The notes under the pieces were generated by a model. The model made no database searches. It saw only the letters and a list, made by a program, of their open reading frames with translations, and was not told the origin of the DNA. Both the position numbers and the translations under genes were made by a program. From Methanohalophilus profundi (GTDB lineage: Archaea > Halobacteriota > Methanosarcinia > Methanosarcinales > Methanosarcinaceae): a DNA stretch of 64,000 bases. Below, one piece after another: positions 27,601-37,790 of the stretch (its first letter is position 1; every line of letters begins with the position of its first letter). Where the stretch lies: assembly GCF_004137855.1 (NCBI RefSeq), contig NZ_QBKB01000002.1:1048180-1112179 (forward strand). The letters are read 5' to 3'.

Positions 27601-29866
27601 GACTTGCTTCATGATTTCCGCTATCCCATCTTACTTTTGCAATTTCGTTGTCATCATTGAGATTCACATCAATGAGTGCACTGGAATTCTGCCATTGAGT
27701 GAAATTGCCAGAGATTTCTATTTCAGGAGGGACAGAATCCATAATTACTGAACAGTTCACGCTACTGTTGGAATTTCCGACAGCATCTGTTGCATTGATG
27801 TTCAGATAATACTGACCATCAATTGCAGCATCAGCAACAACAGAATTGTTAGTCCAATAGCCATTGTTATTGCTTAAAATGGCTTCATCTATTGTGTTAT
27901 TTATGCTGGAGACATTGACAACTACAGAAGATACACTAGATGTGTCGCTTACAGAAACATTCAGTTCAAGCAAATCTCCGGGTCCAACTACTCCTTCAAT
28001 AGGTGAGTTAGGAATTACTTCTGGCACTTCACCGTCCGCGGTATAAGTGGACCAGTGTTCTGTACTGAAAGTTAGCACACCATTATCTGCATCCCATTGA
28101 AGACCTGATACAGTATCACTGGCTACTTGCCCTGTTTGTAGGATCGGCTGACCATTGAGCAATATTCCAGGTTGGTTGTCAAAGGATTCAAGACCTCGCA
28201 TTGTAAGGTTACTGGAAACATTCAATCTGCCCAGGTTGGCAGAATCCAGGGTTGTTTGCGCTGTGGCGAAATTTATATATTCCCCGAATTGCTGCAATTT
28301 CTGTGCAAATCCAATATCACATAAATTTACGTTTTCCGTGAATTCCAGACTTCCAATTACGTTACCATTACTATCATTTGCTTCAAAAGTCAGATTGCTT
28401 ACATTGGTAAGATCATTGGTTATGGTCCAGTCAGTCGTGTTTGGATTTCCCAGCCCAGCAATGTCTGTTTTCGGGTTGAAGTCTAACATTATAGGGCATG
28501 TTGTAGAATTCATCTGGCCGGAAGAATTTGCCAGAATGGTGATGTAATATATTCCCGGTTCTGAATCAGGAAGCGTATAATTGAGAAGAGTGAAAACGCC
28601 CTCACCCTGATATTCGAAAGGAACTTGTCCGGCAGATTCACCCGGTATATTCGAAAAGTTCGCAGTTACTGCTGTTACTGAACTGTTATCCAGTTGTGTA
28701 CTGAGACTGATGTTTGCCCCGCTATAGCCAAAAGTGAAATTCGTATTTACATCCCGACTGGTTCCATCATTATTAATGAAAAAGGCCTCTGGTGTAGAAT
28801 TGAATTTAGGAGGAGCGGGATCAGGATTGCCTGCATCTTCTTCAACATCTGAAATTGTTTCGTCAATGTCTGTGGTCAGGCCGATGTAAAATGTATAATT
28901 CACCGATTCACCAGGTGCAAGAGCACTTTTGTTAAATGTCACTGCAATGTAGGTGTCAGCCTCTACACTATAACCTTCCGATGGTGCGGAATCCCAATCA
29001 AGTTCTCCATAAGGAGGATTGATTGGTGTTAAGCCACTACTACTATTACCGCTGGAAACCCTAGCATCCTCATCCTGAGTGTAATAGAATATGGGTATGC
29101 TCGATATCTGACCTAATTCTGTACTGAGGTCAGCATCTCGGAGTTCAGCTTTTACGATTGCCTTATTACTTGTACCCTGCTGGTTGACTATCGTATTATT
29201 AGTAATGTAAACACCGATTACATCATGTCCATTATCCGGATCGAATGAGCGCTGATAGCGTACATTTTCCATCATATCGGAGCCAGCATTTGTTAGGGTA
29301 ACATTTACTTTCAGGAATCTTTCCGTGGGCTTGAGTTCATAAGTTTGGTTGATGACCAGTTTGTCCTTGAAAATACTATCTACTGCCACTCTCCCTGCCT
29401 CGCTATCGGTAATATTCGTAATTGTTGTTGAAATTGCAGTACCTGCAGAACGACCATTAGAAGCCTGATTCACACTTCCATCATTCACAAATCCCACGGA
29501 CCAACGTTCTTCTGGAGTCCCGGGAAGGAAATAATCATAACGGTAGTCGTAAGTGTCATTGTAAAAGCCATCTACATCTGAATATAAACCAATTTCACCA
29601 CGACTCACTCCAAAAAAATTAGCTGGAGGCGTGACATCTGCTCCAAAGCCACCATTAGGCAAAATACCAACTTCTATAAAATCACTGCCCAGGAACATGC
29701 ATCCATCTTTCTCAACAGCTCTTACACCTCCTATAGAAGTGTCTTCTCCGCTGTCAGCCATGGCCATTCCAGAAAAAAATGAAATACTTACTAATATTGA
29801 TATTGTTACTAAAATTGATAGTGAACCACTTTTTCTTATTTGATTTTGATTATATTTCATTTTCAT
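24699..29866 (-). pseudogene. Giant surface protein with Ig-like/PKD repeats, frameshifted
   Basis: An exported protein of about 1720 residues after one correction. The start at 29866 is chosen over the further upstream codons because it precedes KMKYNQNQIRKSGSL and a signal peptide (ISILVSISFFSGMAMA). The order is an N-terminal beta-rich domain and the shared module ending HWSTYTADGEVPEV. Ig-like repeats follow (three of 94 residues at 26336-27181), then a PKD domain with WDFGDGNTSTDQN, a PGF-pre-PGF-like domain, an acidic Thr/Asp linker and a C-terminal membrane helix with KRKEK. A frame change near 25425 separates the last 230 residues. Abundant NxS/T sites point to a glycosylated cell-surface protein, paralogous to the neighbour at 20955. 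Confidence 0.8.
26336..27181 (-). repeat. Three tandem 282-bp repeats encoding 94-residue domains
   Basis: Units lie at 26900-27181, 26618-26899 and 26336-26617 within the giant surface protein. Each encodes an Ig-like domain containing GFNVNDNIGITST, then NISTNDTAEL, then ATFSDAAGN. Long stretches are identical at the DNA level, pointing to recent duplication or gene conversion. Assembly may have collapsed or expanded the copy number. Confidence 0.85.
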
Positions 29867-30145
29867 CACAGGTAAATTCTTATGAGAATCCAAGTTGCCC
29901 TACGTTTTTTGATTTATTTGTATAATAAAATTAAGTATAATAATATATAAAAATAACCATTAATAGTACATTAAGAAATCTTGTATATAATAACTGTATT
30001 TGCGTTTGTACAATTTATGAAAATTAAATAAGTAATATGATGATTTTAATAAATAATGAGCAATTCTTGTTCAAATACAACTTCTATAACGATTTAATTA
30101 TTCACCGCTGATACCCTTATGTAACATCAGTACAAATTTCAGTAC

Positions 30146-31318
30146 ATGAAGCAGACAAACAATTTCCCGGACGTTACTGCAGCCCTTGCAAAAAATCGAT
30201 GTGAAGCCTACCTCCTTGTTGCCGATTCTTCCAATGCCGATATGTATTTTGCCACGAAATTCCTGGCAGGAGACCCTTTCTGTTATATCCAGACCCGCAA
30301 TGCCAGGGACATTATGCTGATATCGGATATGGAAAAGGGCAGGGCTCAGAAGGAAAGCAGGATAGAGGAGATCGTGCCTTTGAGTTTCTGCGATTACAAA
30401 AAACGTCTCAAGGAAACAGCCGACCCGGGCAGGGCCTACGGAGAATGTATCGGGCAGTTACTGCAGAAGGAAGGAGTAAGACATGTGGCAGTACCCCGGG
30501 ATTTTCCCGTTTATACAGCCCAGGTGCTCAAGGAGATGGGCTTTACCGTCAATCCAATCCAGAGCCCCTTAAGAAAATTGCGTGAGGTCAAGGAAAAGGG
30601 AGAGGTCAATCTCATCAGGCAGGTCCAGCAGGCCAACGAAGAGGCAATGCAGGCAGCCATTGAAGCCATCAGGACCGCTGAGATCGATGACAATAAGCTC
30701 TTCCTTGAAGACCAGCCCCTGACAGCGTCCAGGGTACGCAGGATTATTGAATACTGCCTGCTTGATCATGATTGCCGGGCCCATGGAACCATTGTGGCCT
30801 GTGGCAAGGGTGCAGCCGATCCGCACTGGCATGGTGATGGACAGCTGCTGGCAAACGAGCCCATTGTGATCGACATCTTCCCGCAGCATAAACTGCATCA
30901 CTACTGCGGCGACATGACCCGTACCGTAACCAGGGGAGAAACTACAGAACAATTACAGCAGATGTACGATGCAGTACTTGCAGCCCAGGAAAAGGCTTTG
31001 GGAATGCTTAAACCCGGTGTTGCAGCAAATGATGTGCATCAGGCGGTCTGTGACGTGTTCGAAGAAAGAGGATATTCCACAGATGCTGAGAAGGGAGAAG
31101 GATACATCCATTCCACAGGGCACGGTGTCGGACTGGAAGTGCATGAAGCACCTTCCATCGGTCTAAGGGAGATACCCCTGCAGGCGGGTAATATCATTAC
31201 CATTGAACCGGGGCTCTACTACCCACAGATCGGCGGGATACGCCTGGAAGACCTGGTCCTGATAACAGAACATGGTTATGAGAACCTGAACACTTTTGAA
31301 AAGGAATTTGTACTATAA
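30146..31318 (+). CDS. pepQ: Xaa-Pro aminopeptidase-like M24 peptidase
   Basis: A 390-residue enzyme with an N-terminal creatinase-like domain (1-150) and a C-terminal pita-bread domain. Metal ligands are visible: Asp in PIVIDIFPQ, Asp in GDMTRTVTRG, His in HSTGHGVGLEVHE, Glu in ITIEPGLYY and Glu in GGIRLEDLVLI. It would remove an N-terminal residue preceding proline or cleave X-Pro dipeptides. It precedes methionine aminopeptidase by 33 bases on the same strand, giving a two-peptidase unit. The gene symbol is a best guess between pepP and pepQ types. Confidence 0.8.
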   Translation: MKQTNNFPDVTAALAKNRCEAYLLVADSSNADMYFATKFLAGDPFCYIQTRNARDIMLISDMEKGRAQKESRIEEIVPLSFCDYKKRLKETADPGRAYGECIGQLLQKEGVRHVAVPRDFPVYTAQVLKEMGFTVNPIQSPLRKLREVKEKGEVNLIRQVQQANEEAMQAAIEAIRTAEIDDNKLFLEDQPLTASRVRRIIEYCLLDHDCRAHGTIVACGKGAADPHWHGDGQLLANEPIVIDIFPQHKLHHYCGDMTRTVTRGETTEQLQQMYDAVLAAQEKALGMLKPGVAANDVHQAVCDVFEERGYSTDAEKGEGYIHSTGHGVGLEVHEAPSIGLREIPLQAGNIITIEPGLYYPQIGGIRLEDLVLITEHGYENLNTFEKEFVL

Positions 31319-31351
31319 CTATTATCTCCAGAATCATAACAGGTGATGAGC

Positions 31352-32242
31352 ATGCAGGATAAAGTTCAGGAAATCGAGGATATTCTCGATAAGTATCTAA
31401 CCGCCGGTAAGATTCTGTCACAGGTACGCGGGGAAGCCGCGGATAAAATCAAGGTAGGAGCAAAGCTGCTGGATGTAGCCGAGTTTGTGGAACAACGTAC
31501 AATGGAACTTGGAGGCAAACCCGCTTTCCCCTGCAATCTTTCACGTAATGACGAAGCCGCCCATGCGACCCCGATGGCAGGAGATACGGAAGTTTTTGGC
31601 AAGGACATAGTCAAACTGGATATGGGAGTACATGTGGATGGCTATATTGCCGATGCCGCCCTGACCGTTGACCTTTCAGGAAATAAGGATCTGGCAGATG
31701 CTTCCAGAGAAGCACTGGATGCAGCCATAGATACTGTCAAAAACGGTGTGAATACTGCAGAAATCGGAGCGGTTATCGAGGACACAATCCGTGACAAGGG
31801 ATTCAAACCGGTTGCAAATCTCACGGGCCACGGCCTTGCACGTTATCAGGCACATACCCCGCCAAGCATTCCCAATCGCCATATCGGAGAGGGAACGCAA
31901 CTTCAGGCAGGCGATATCATAGCCATCGAGCCCTTTGCGACAGATGGTGTGGGTAAGATCTCAGATGGCAGCTTCACGGAAATTTACCAGTTCATACAGA
32001 AAAAGCCCATACGCATGCCTGCAGCCCGCAAACTTCTCAAGGAACTGAAAGAGTACAGCACCTTACCCTTTGCCAAAAGATGGCTGACCTCTCCCAAGAT
32101 CGAACTTGCCCTGATGCAACTTGAAAAGGCTGAAATCATCACTTCCTTCCCTGTACTGAAAGAGGTGGGCGGAGGAATGGTATCCCAGGCCGAACACACT
32201 TTGATTGTCACTGAAGATGGGTGTGAGATCACTACTCGCTGA
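31352..32242 (+). CDS. map: Methionine aminopeptidase, type II
   Basis: A 296-residue enzyme that removes N-terminal methionine from nascent proteins. Metal ligands and catalytic residues are His in DEAAHATPMAGD, Asp in VKLDMGVHVDGY and the following DAALTVDLS, His in TGHGLARYQAHTPPSIPN, Glu in IAIEPFATDG and the last Glu in SQAEHTLIV. The archaeal/eukaryotic type II insertion is present. I place the start at ATG 31352, five bases after AGGTGA (31341-31346), rather than at the GTG inside that site. Confidence 0.9.
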   Translation: MQDKVQEIEDILDKYLTAGKILSQVRGEAADKIKVGAKLLDVAEFVEQRTMELGGKPAFPCNLSRNDEAAHATPMAGDTEVFGKDIVKLDMGVHVDGYIADAALTVDLSGNKDLADASREALDAAIDTVKNGVNTAEIGAVIEDTIRDKGFKPVANLTGHGLARYQAHTPPSIPNRHIGEGTQLQAGDIIAIEPFATDGVGKISDGSFTEIYQFIQKKPIRMPAARKLLKELKEYSTLPFAKRWLTSPKIELALMQLEKAEIITSFPVLKEVGGGMVSQAEHTLIVTEDGCEITTR

Positions 32243-32243
32243 G

Positions 32244-32864
32244 GTGTCCGTTTTGCGTAAACTTGTGGTTGCAATACATATCCTGCTTGTACTATTTATC
32301 CTGATTATGCCCGCATCCGCCCAGATGACCTGGAGCAATCACATAATACTCAAAAACGACAGCATGGAATGGAATTACAACGAAAGTTACACAAATTCCT
32401 CCGCCATTCTTTACAGAGATTACATTGATTCACAGCTGGGAGACGGCAGCGGGCTTGTCAACGCCTGGGAAGTATTGAAAATGGATGTCAAAGTGCGCAA
32501 TTACCTCAAAGGAGAACTGGAAGAGGAGATGGATGTACAGATCAATGGTTCCTCCGAGAATATCCAGGTGACCGATATCGCAGCACAAATGGGATTTGAA
32601 ACACTGGGTGACATCAACAAAACAGACAGGATAGAAAACAGTTACAGTGTCGACTATATTTTTGATACTCCAGTTCTCAATTCCGGCACGAACTTTACCT
32701 TCAGGGGACAGAATCAGTCTGAAGTGGTAATCGAACTTGCCGATACAGTGGAGATAAATTCCACAGCAGGAATGGAGAATGTTACTGTTTCAGAAGGCAA
32801 AAATACTACTTTTGTGAGGGGCAATATAGGGAATACATCATATTTTTCCCTTTATCTTGAATAA
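32244..32864 (+). CDS. Exported hypothetical protein
   Basis: A 206-residue protein starting with GTG at 32244, one base after the map stop. The N-terminus RKLVVAIHILLVLFILIMPA is a signal peptide or anchor. The mature part is beta-rich with several NxS/T sites (NSSAILY, NGSSENIQ, NTSYFSL). I do not recognise a family. Its tight spacing with map upstream and DUF1805 downstream shows it belongs to the same operon. Confidence 0.75.
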   Translation: MSVLRKLVVAIHILLVLFILIMPASAQMTWSNHIILKNDSMEWNYNESYTNSSAILYRDYIDSQLGDGSGLVNAWEVLKMDVKVRNYLKGELEEEMDVQINGSSENIQVTDIAAQMGFETLGDINKTDRIENSYSVDYIFDTPVLNSGTNFTFRGQNQSEVVIELADTVEINSTAGMENVTVSEGKNTTFVRGNIGNTSYFSLYLE

Positions 32865-32877
32865 CCGGGTGAGCAAA

Positions 32878-33165
32878 ATGATAATAGAACAGATCGAACT
32901 GGAAAATGGTACAGCACAGGGTCTCAAATGGGAATTTGAAAACGCTTCCTTGCTCCTGATCAAAGCCGACATGGGTTATGTAATGTGTGGCTATCTCAAT
33001 ATGGAAACTGCAGACAAGCTGGGAGATTTGGCTGCTGTGGTAAGCGGTGTGGACAGTTTTGAAGATGTACTGCAGGCATCTCTGAAATCTGTGAGCAAAA
33101 AGGCCCTTGACATTGGAATTGAGGAAGGTATGACCGGCAGACAGGCCCTTGAAAAGATGTTCTGA
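32878..33165 (+). CDS. DUF1805 (YunC-like) protein
   Basis: A 95-residue DUF1805 protein. Family features are KADMGYVMCGYLNMETADKL near residue 35 and the C-terminal GMTGRQALEKMF. The ATG at 32878 is preferred because it follows the previous stop and gives the usual length. Function of the family is unknown. It sits in the map operon and its stop overlaps by spacing with the Trm-G10 gene (two bases between). Confidence 0.8.
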   Translation: MIIEQIELENGTAQGLKWEFENASLLLIKADMGYVMCGYLNMETADKLGDLAAVVSGVDSFEDVLQASLKSVSKKALDIGIEEGMTGRQALEKMF

Positions 33166-33166
33166 T

Positions 33167-34203
33167 ATGCGCTACGCTTTTGAGCTTTCCGGAGACCATG
33201 AAGAAATCGCTGCAGACGAGGCTCTGGCCTGTCTGGCTACCGAAGGTCTCAATCCGGTATACACGCAGCATTATGATCACTGTCTTGTGGTGGAACTTGA
33301 AGAGCCGGATGCCGAAATCAGGTTGGAAAAAATCGCCGGCAAACTGGCCATGGGCCATCATATCCTGCGGGTTGCTTTCATCTGCAATAATGAACCCGAA
33401 ACCATCATTCCAGTGCAGAAAACTGCGACATAAAACCCCATCTTTCTGCAGGCCAGACCTTTGTAGTGCGTGTCCGGAAGGTCAATCACCATACCAGCGA
33501 GGAAGGCTCCTACCTGGAACAGAGGGTAGGCGGAGCTGTTTTCAGGAAGGGATACAGGGCCAATCTCAACCAACCCGATGTTACCCTGAGGCTCATACTG
33601 ACTGAAAAATGCGTGTGTGGCTCTGTCATTGCATCCATAGACCGCAAGGCCTTCCATGCACGTGCACCCCACAAGAAACCCTTTTTCTATCCCGGAGTAC
33701 TCATGCCCATTACAGCCCGGGCGCTGGTAAACCTTGCAGGGGTAAACAAGGATACCAGACTGCTGGATCCGTTCTGCGGTACCGGCGGCATACTTGTGGA
33801 AGCGGCCATGCTGGGTTCAGAGGTAATCGGTCTGGAAGCACGCAATGAGATCATACAGGGAGCAAAACTAAATCTGGAATATTTCGGCGGGGGTTATAAC
33901 CTGCTGCAGGGAGATGCCTGTAAATTACCCCTCAAAAACAGCTGTATTGATTCAGTGATCACCGATCCACCCTATGGCAGGTCTGCCATGATCAAGGCAG
34001 AATCCATCCGGCATTTATACGAAGAATCTTTCGCAGAAATGTACAGGGTCCTCAAACCCGCCAGTAAAGCAGTGATCGTCTCGGAGATGGAGATTAACAG
34101 AATCGCACTGGATGTGGGATTCACCATATTAAAACAGTACAGCCAGAAAATACACAGAAGCCTGACCCGCAATATCACAATTTTGCAAAAAAATAATCAG
34201 TGA
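33167..34203 (+). pseudogene. tRNA (guanine-10-N2) methyltransferase, frameshifted
   Basis: Trm-G10/Trm11-type enzyme of about 345 residues, modifying G10 in tRNA. The N-terminal THUMP-like part (MRYAFELSGDHEEIAADEAL) is followed by a Rossmann methyltransferase. It carries the SAM motif LLDPFCGTGGILVEAAMLG near residue 200 and the catalytic DPPYGRS near 265. The frame breaks near 33420: one part ends PVQKTAT, while the correct frame reads ENCDIKPHLSAGQTFVVRV. One base explains it. All motifs are conserved, so an assembly error is likely. Its stop meets the convergent YgjP-like gene at 34197-34203. Confidence 0.85.
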
Positions 34204-34756
34204 AATGTCCTTTTAATTAGATGCCAGTATGCTGCAAGTTCCAGGTCATACTTTTGTCGTTGAGGATATCTGGCTTCTACCAGGTTCCAGAATCTCTTAT
34301 TGTGCTTAAACTCGATAAGATGAAGTAGCTCGTGATACACAATAAATTCTATCAGATTATCCGGCAGATACATCATGTGCCGGTTGAAAACAAGTTTTTT
34401 GTTACTGCTGCAGCTGGCCCATTTCCTCTTCATTTTCCTGAAAGTTAAATCCCTTACCTCTACTTCCAGTTCACGTTGCAGCCTTTGTACAATATTTTCC
34501 ACCAAACTATGAAAGTGAGGCTCAACGCGCTTTTTTCCAGTCTCTTTTCCCCGGCTAGAGCAATCACCCGCTGCAAATGCAAATGTTTGTTGTAAATCCA
34601 GTCTGTATTTTTCTCGATAAAGGCTGCAGTATTACCATATCCCTCGGGAACTATTACCCGCAACATTCCGTCCCTAAACTCCAGCCTCCCGTATTTGACG
34701 GGACGGTGAACTATCTCATAATCTATTACAGCATCCCTGATATGTAACTGCATCAT
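34197..34756 (-). pseudogene. YgjP-like zinc metallohydrolase (DUF45), frameshifted
   Basis: YgjP/SprT-like metal-dependent hydrolase of about 185 residues. The zinc motif HELLHLIEFKH is near residue 130, preceded by FRKMKRKWASCSSNKKLVFN, the family hallmark. The frame breaks near 34545 in an A-run (GEKRLEKSALS against EKKRVEPHFHSL); one extra A restores it. ATG 34756 overlaps the truA stop by four bases, so the genes are coupled. Some relatives hydrolyse UTP or act in DNA-protein repair; substrate is not readable here. Confidence 0.8.
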
Positions 34757-35574
34757 TCAGCCTTTTGTTCTTTTGGCAAAAACTGGTCCATTACCTCGGC
34801 TAGCACCTGATGATAAACAAGATATTCCTCTATTCTTTCACGGGAGCGACGCATGGAGTAACCGTCATCAAACCACTGGACTGAATCGCCATAATTCACA
34901 TCTGTCAGGATTAGCCCATAGGGTTTTGCAGGTTTGATACCCTCTTCATAGGAAACAGGATCCAGCATGTTTTCCAGCCATTCCAGATCCCTGGCACCAC
35001 TGCCCACAAGCAACAGGACAGTTACAATCTTGCGAATCATTTTCCACAGGAAACTGTTGGCCGTGATGTCGATTCTGAGCAGGTTCCCGGCAAGTCTCAC
35101 ATCGATCTTTTCGATGCTGCGAATGGTACTGCGCCCGTTATCCCTGAAACAAAAATTAGCAAAATCATGACTGCCTTCAAGGATACTGCAAGCGGCTCTT
35201 ATTTTTGAAATATCGGCATCCATTGCAGGTGTTATGTAGCGATAGGTACGATTTCTGGCATATCTTCTGGGATGAAAATCACTGTCAACTTCAGCACGGG
35301 ACCACGCCCATATATCCCCCGGTAGTTTGGAATTTATCACCCTGGGAATGGCCAGGTTGGGTTTATCAGTATCAAAAGCCACCACCTGTCCCATGGCATG
35401 CACTCCGGTATCCGTACGCCCGGCACTTACAAACCTGGCAGAGGAAGGATCCTCGATAATCTCAAGGGACTGCAGGGCTTCAAAAAGTGTCCCTTCCACG
35501 GTGGATACTCCGGGTTGGACCTGAGAACCACGATATGAAGAGCCAATATAAGCGATTTTGAGAGCAACTCTCAT
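34753..35574 (-). CDS. truA: tRNA pseudouridine synthase A
   Basis: A 273-residue TruA, which makes pseudouridine at tRNA positions 38-40. The catalytic Asp is in SAGRTDTGVHAMGQVVAFD near residue 53. The N-terminal KIAYIGSSYRGSQ and the later TANSFLWKMIRKIVTVLLLV are conserved, as is the C-terminal GLILTDVNY. The gene is complete and is the first of the pair with the YgjP-like gene (4-base overlap). Confidence 0.95.
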   Translation of the reverse strand: MRVALKIAYIGSSYRGSQVQPGVSTVEGTLFEALQSLEIIEDPSSARFVSAGRTDTGVHAMGQVVAFDTDKPNLAIPRVINSKLPGDIWAWSRAEVDSDFHPRRYARNRTYRYITPAMDADISKIRAACSILEGSHDFANFCFRDNGRSTIRSIEKIDVRLAGNLLRIDITANSFLWKMIRKIVTVLLLVGSGARDLEWLENMLDPVSYEEGIKPAKPYGLILTDVNYGDSVQWFDDGYSMRRSRERIEEYLVYHQVLAEVMDQFLPKEQKAE

Positions 35575-35594
35575 AAAGGATCACTTGTGCCCAA

Positions 35595-36301
35595 TTACAC
35601 CTTTCTCCTATTATAAATTTCCCACAACGCAAGTACTGCTATTATAAACAGGCATCCGAAGAAGAACCACACGCCTATATGGGAGAGGAAATCCACAGAT
35701 ATCAGACTGCTGGCATCTGCTGCACCTGCCGATTCACCGGCTGCCCTGGCAGCTTCTGTGGTTGCGTTTGTGGGAGCTCCGCCAGCAAAAAGGGCCGTAT
35801 CATTGCTGGTATTGCCAGCCGCATCTCAGACATCACCGCAGGGGCAACCGGTGGCGTGGTCTGGCCCAGAGGTTCAAAATCCCTGAGATATTCAATACCC
35901 AGTGCTGCAAATAGAGCCGCTCCTGCCATTGCCACATATTTGCGCAGCATACCGAGGATACTGGAGCGATCGGTTTTGCTGCTACCCGGGACCACCACGA
36001 TCATTTTTTGCATGGGTTCATATATCTTGATCTCCCTGCCCTTGCGACTCCATTTGGTCTCCTTTACCTGTATGAGTTCGCTTTCCAGCAAGCCATCCAG
36101 ATTATACTTGATAGTGGTAAGGGGCATATCAAGCTCTTCGGCTATCGAAGTTGCAGACATGGGCTGTCTTGCGAGTAATTCCAGGATCTTCAGGGATTTC
36201 TCATTGGAAAGGGTCTGGGTGATTTTACGTGAATCTTCATTTAAAGGTAAAACCAATACTTTTTCCGTATTGTCATCGTTTTCCATACAAAGGAGTATCA
36301 A
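35595..36301 (-). pseudogene. Winged-helix regulator with membrane segments, frameshifted
   Basis: The N-terminal half is a winged-helix DNA-binding domain of ArsR/MarR-like type (LKILELLARQPMSATSIAEE, then LTTIKYNLDGLLESELIQV). It is followed by a hydrophobic segment (KYVAMAGAALFAALGIEYL), a Pro-rich linker and, after a frame change near 35815, a second linker (GGAPTNATTEAARAAGESA). A C-terminal membrane helix (IGVWFFFGCLFIIAVLALW) ends with NRRKV. The frameshift-corrected protein would have about 235 residues. Such membrane-tethered one-component regulators are common in methanogens. The start could also be ATG 36286. Confidence 0.75.
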
Positions 36302-36404
36302 TCAATAAACTAATAAATTTAGTGTAATGTGCGGAACGTTTTGTAGTAATCCTTAAATTTAAATATTACTTCCGACAATGTGATGTAACTTTTAAGGCGA
36401 TATC

Positions 36405-37472
36405 ATGATCACGAAAAAGCAAATTTCCGACATCCTGAAAGACTACAATACCGATGACCTGGCGATTGCAACGGTATGTTCTCATTCCAGCCTTCAGATA
36501 TTCCATGGAGCCAGGAAAGAGGGGTTAAAAACAATCGGAATTTGCATAGGTGAGCCTCCGCGCTTTTATGATGCCTTTCCCTTGGCCAAACCCGATGAGT
36601 TCATTTCCGTTGACAGTTACAAGAATATTCCCGATATCGCCCCCCTTTTGAGGCAGAAAAACGCCATAATAATACCACATGGCTCCTTTGTGGAATACAT
36701 GGGTGCCGATAAATTCCTTGATCTTGAAGTGCCCAGCTTTGGTAACCGTGCTGTACTCAATTGGGAATCAGACCGCACAAAAGAGCGGGAATGGCTGGAG
36801 GGAGCAGGGATCCACATGCCCCGGCTTGTAGAACCCGAGGACATCCACGGTCCTGTAATGGTAAAATATCACGGCGCCAAAGGAGGACGTGGTTTCTTCA
36901 TTGCCAAGAACTATGAGGAATTTCTGGAAAATATCGATGAAAGTGAGAAGTACACTGTCCAGGAGTTCATTGTAGGCACACGCTATTATCTACACTATTT
37001 CTATTCACCCCTCAAGCAAGAAGGATACAACCTCAGTAAAGGAACACTTGAACTGCTGAGCATGGACAGGCGTGTCGAATCCAATGCCGATGAGATATTC
37101 CGCCTGGGTTCTCCTAAAGAACTGGAAAAAGCAAGTGTGCAGCCGACCTATGTTGTTACCGGCAATATCCCCCTGGTAGCCAGAGAATCCCTGATGCCCA
37201 AGATATTTTCCCTCGGGGAACAGGTTGTAGAAGAATCCCTCGAACTGTTTGGCGGCATGATCGGATCCTTCTGTCTGGAAACGGTTTTTACAGACCAGCT
37301 TGAGATCAAGGTCTTCGAGATTTCAGCCAGGATAGTAGCAGGGACCAATATATACACCAATGGTTCACCATATTCCGATTTCATAGAAGAAGGATTATCC
37401 ACGGGCAAACGTATTTCCCAGGAAGTCAAACTTGCAGCAGAGCAGGAGAATCTGGAAGTAATCCTTTCCTGA
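36405..37472 (+). CDS. purP: FAICAR synthetase (IMP biosynthesis)
   Basis: A 355-residue PurP, the archaeal ATP-grasp ligase. It uses formate and ATP to formylate AICAR in purine synthesis. Conserved features are CSHSSLQIFHGARKEGLKT near residue 25, then GSFVEYMGAD, VKYHGAKGGRGFFIAKNYEE (ATP-grasp), and FEISARIVAGTNIY near residue 305. The gene stands alone and is divergent from the winged-helix regulator at 35595. A T-rich terminator-like run follows at about 37500. Confidence 0.95.
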   Translation: MITKKQISDILKDYNTDDLAIATVCSHSSLQIFHGARKEGLKTIGICIGEPPRFYDAFPLAKPDEFISVDSYKNIPDIAPLLRQKNAIIIPHGSFVEYMGADKFLDLEVPSFGNRAVLNWESDRTKEREWLEGAGIHMPRLVEPEDIHGPVMVKYHGAKGGRGFFIAKNYEEFLENIDESEKYTVQEFIVGTRYYLHYFYSPLKQEGYNLSKGTLELLSMDRRVESNADEIFRLGSPKELEKASVQPTYVVTGNIPLVARESLMPKIFSLGEQVVEESLELFGGMIGSFCLETVFTDQLEIKVFEISARIVAGTNIYTNGSPYSDFIEEGLSTGKRISQEVKLAAEQENLEVILS

Positions 37473-37790
37473 AAAACTCAGGAAGACAATAATCCAGTCT
37501 TTCTTTTTTTTGATTTTTTATTAATTATGTACCAATAGCCATGCTAAGCTTTGAAAAAGAAAAAAGAAGACCAAAAAGGAGGGGGTTGTTGAGGAATACT
37601 CGATGATGGGGGGATGAGTTTTGGAGGATCAGTACTGCAATACTCAATTGGGGGAGTTTGGGGGTATTTTCGCAGTATTCCTCAACTATTCCCCTCAAAT
37701 AATCTATAATATATATAGTTTCTTATTTTTCGTTATGTTTTTGAATGTCCAAAGATGGCAACTACTCCATATTACAATCAAGTTTGACTT
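37473..37790. other. Intergenic region with structured G-rich element
   Basis: There are 318 bases without a gene between purP and the convergent lipoprotein gene. A T-rich run at about 37501-37520 is a likely purP terminator. An inverted repeat TTGAGGAATAC (37589-37599) / GTATTCCTCAA (37675-37685) encloses a second, imperfect stem (AGTACTGC/GCAGTATT) and two GGGGG runs. It could be a structured RNA, but nothing known was recognised. Confidence 0.45.
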
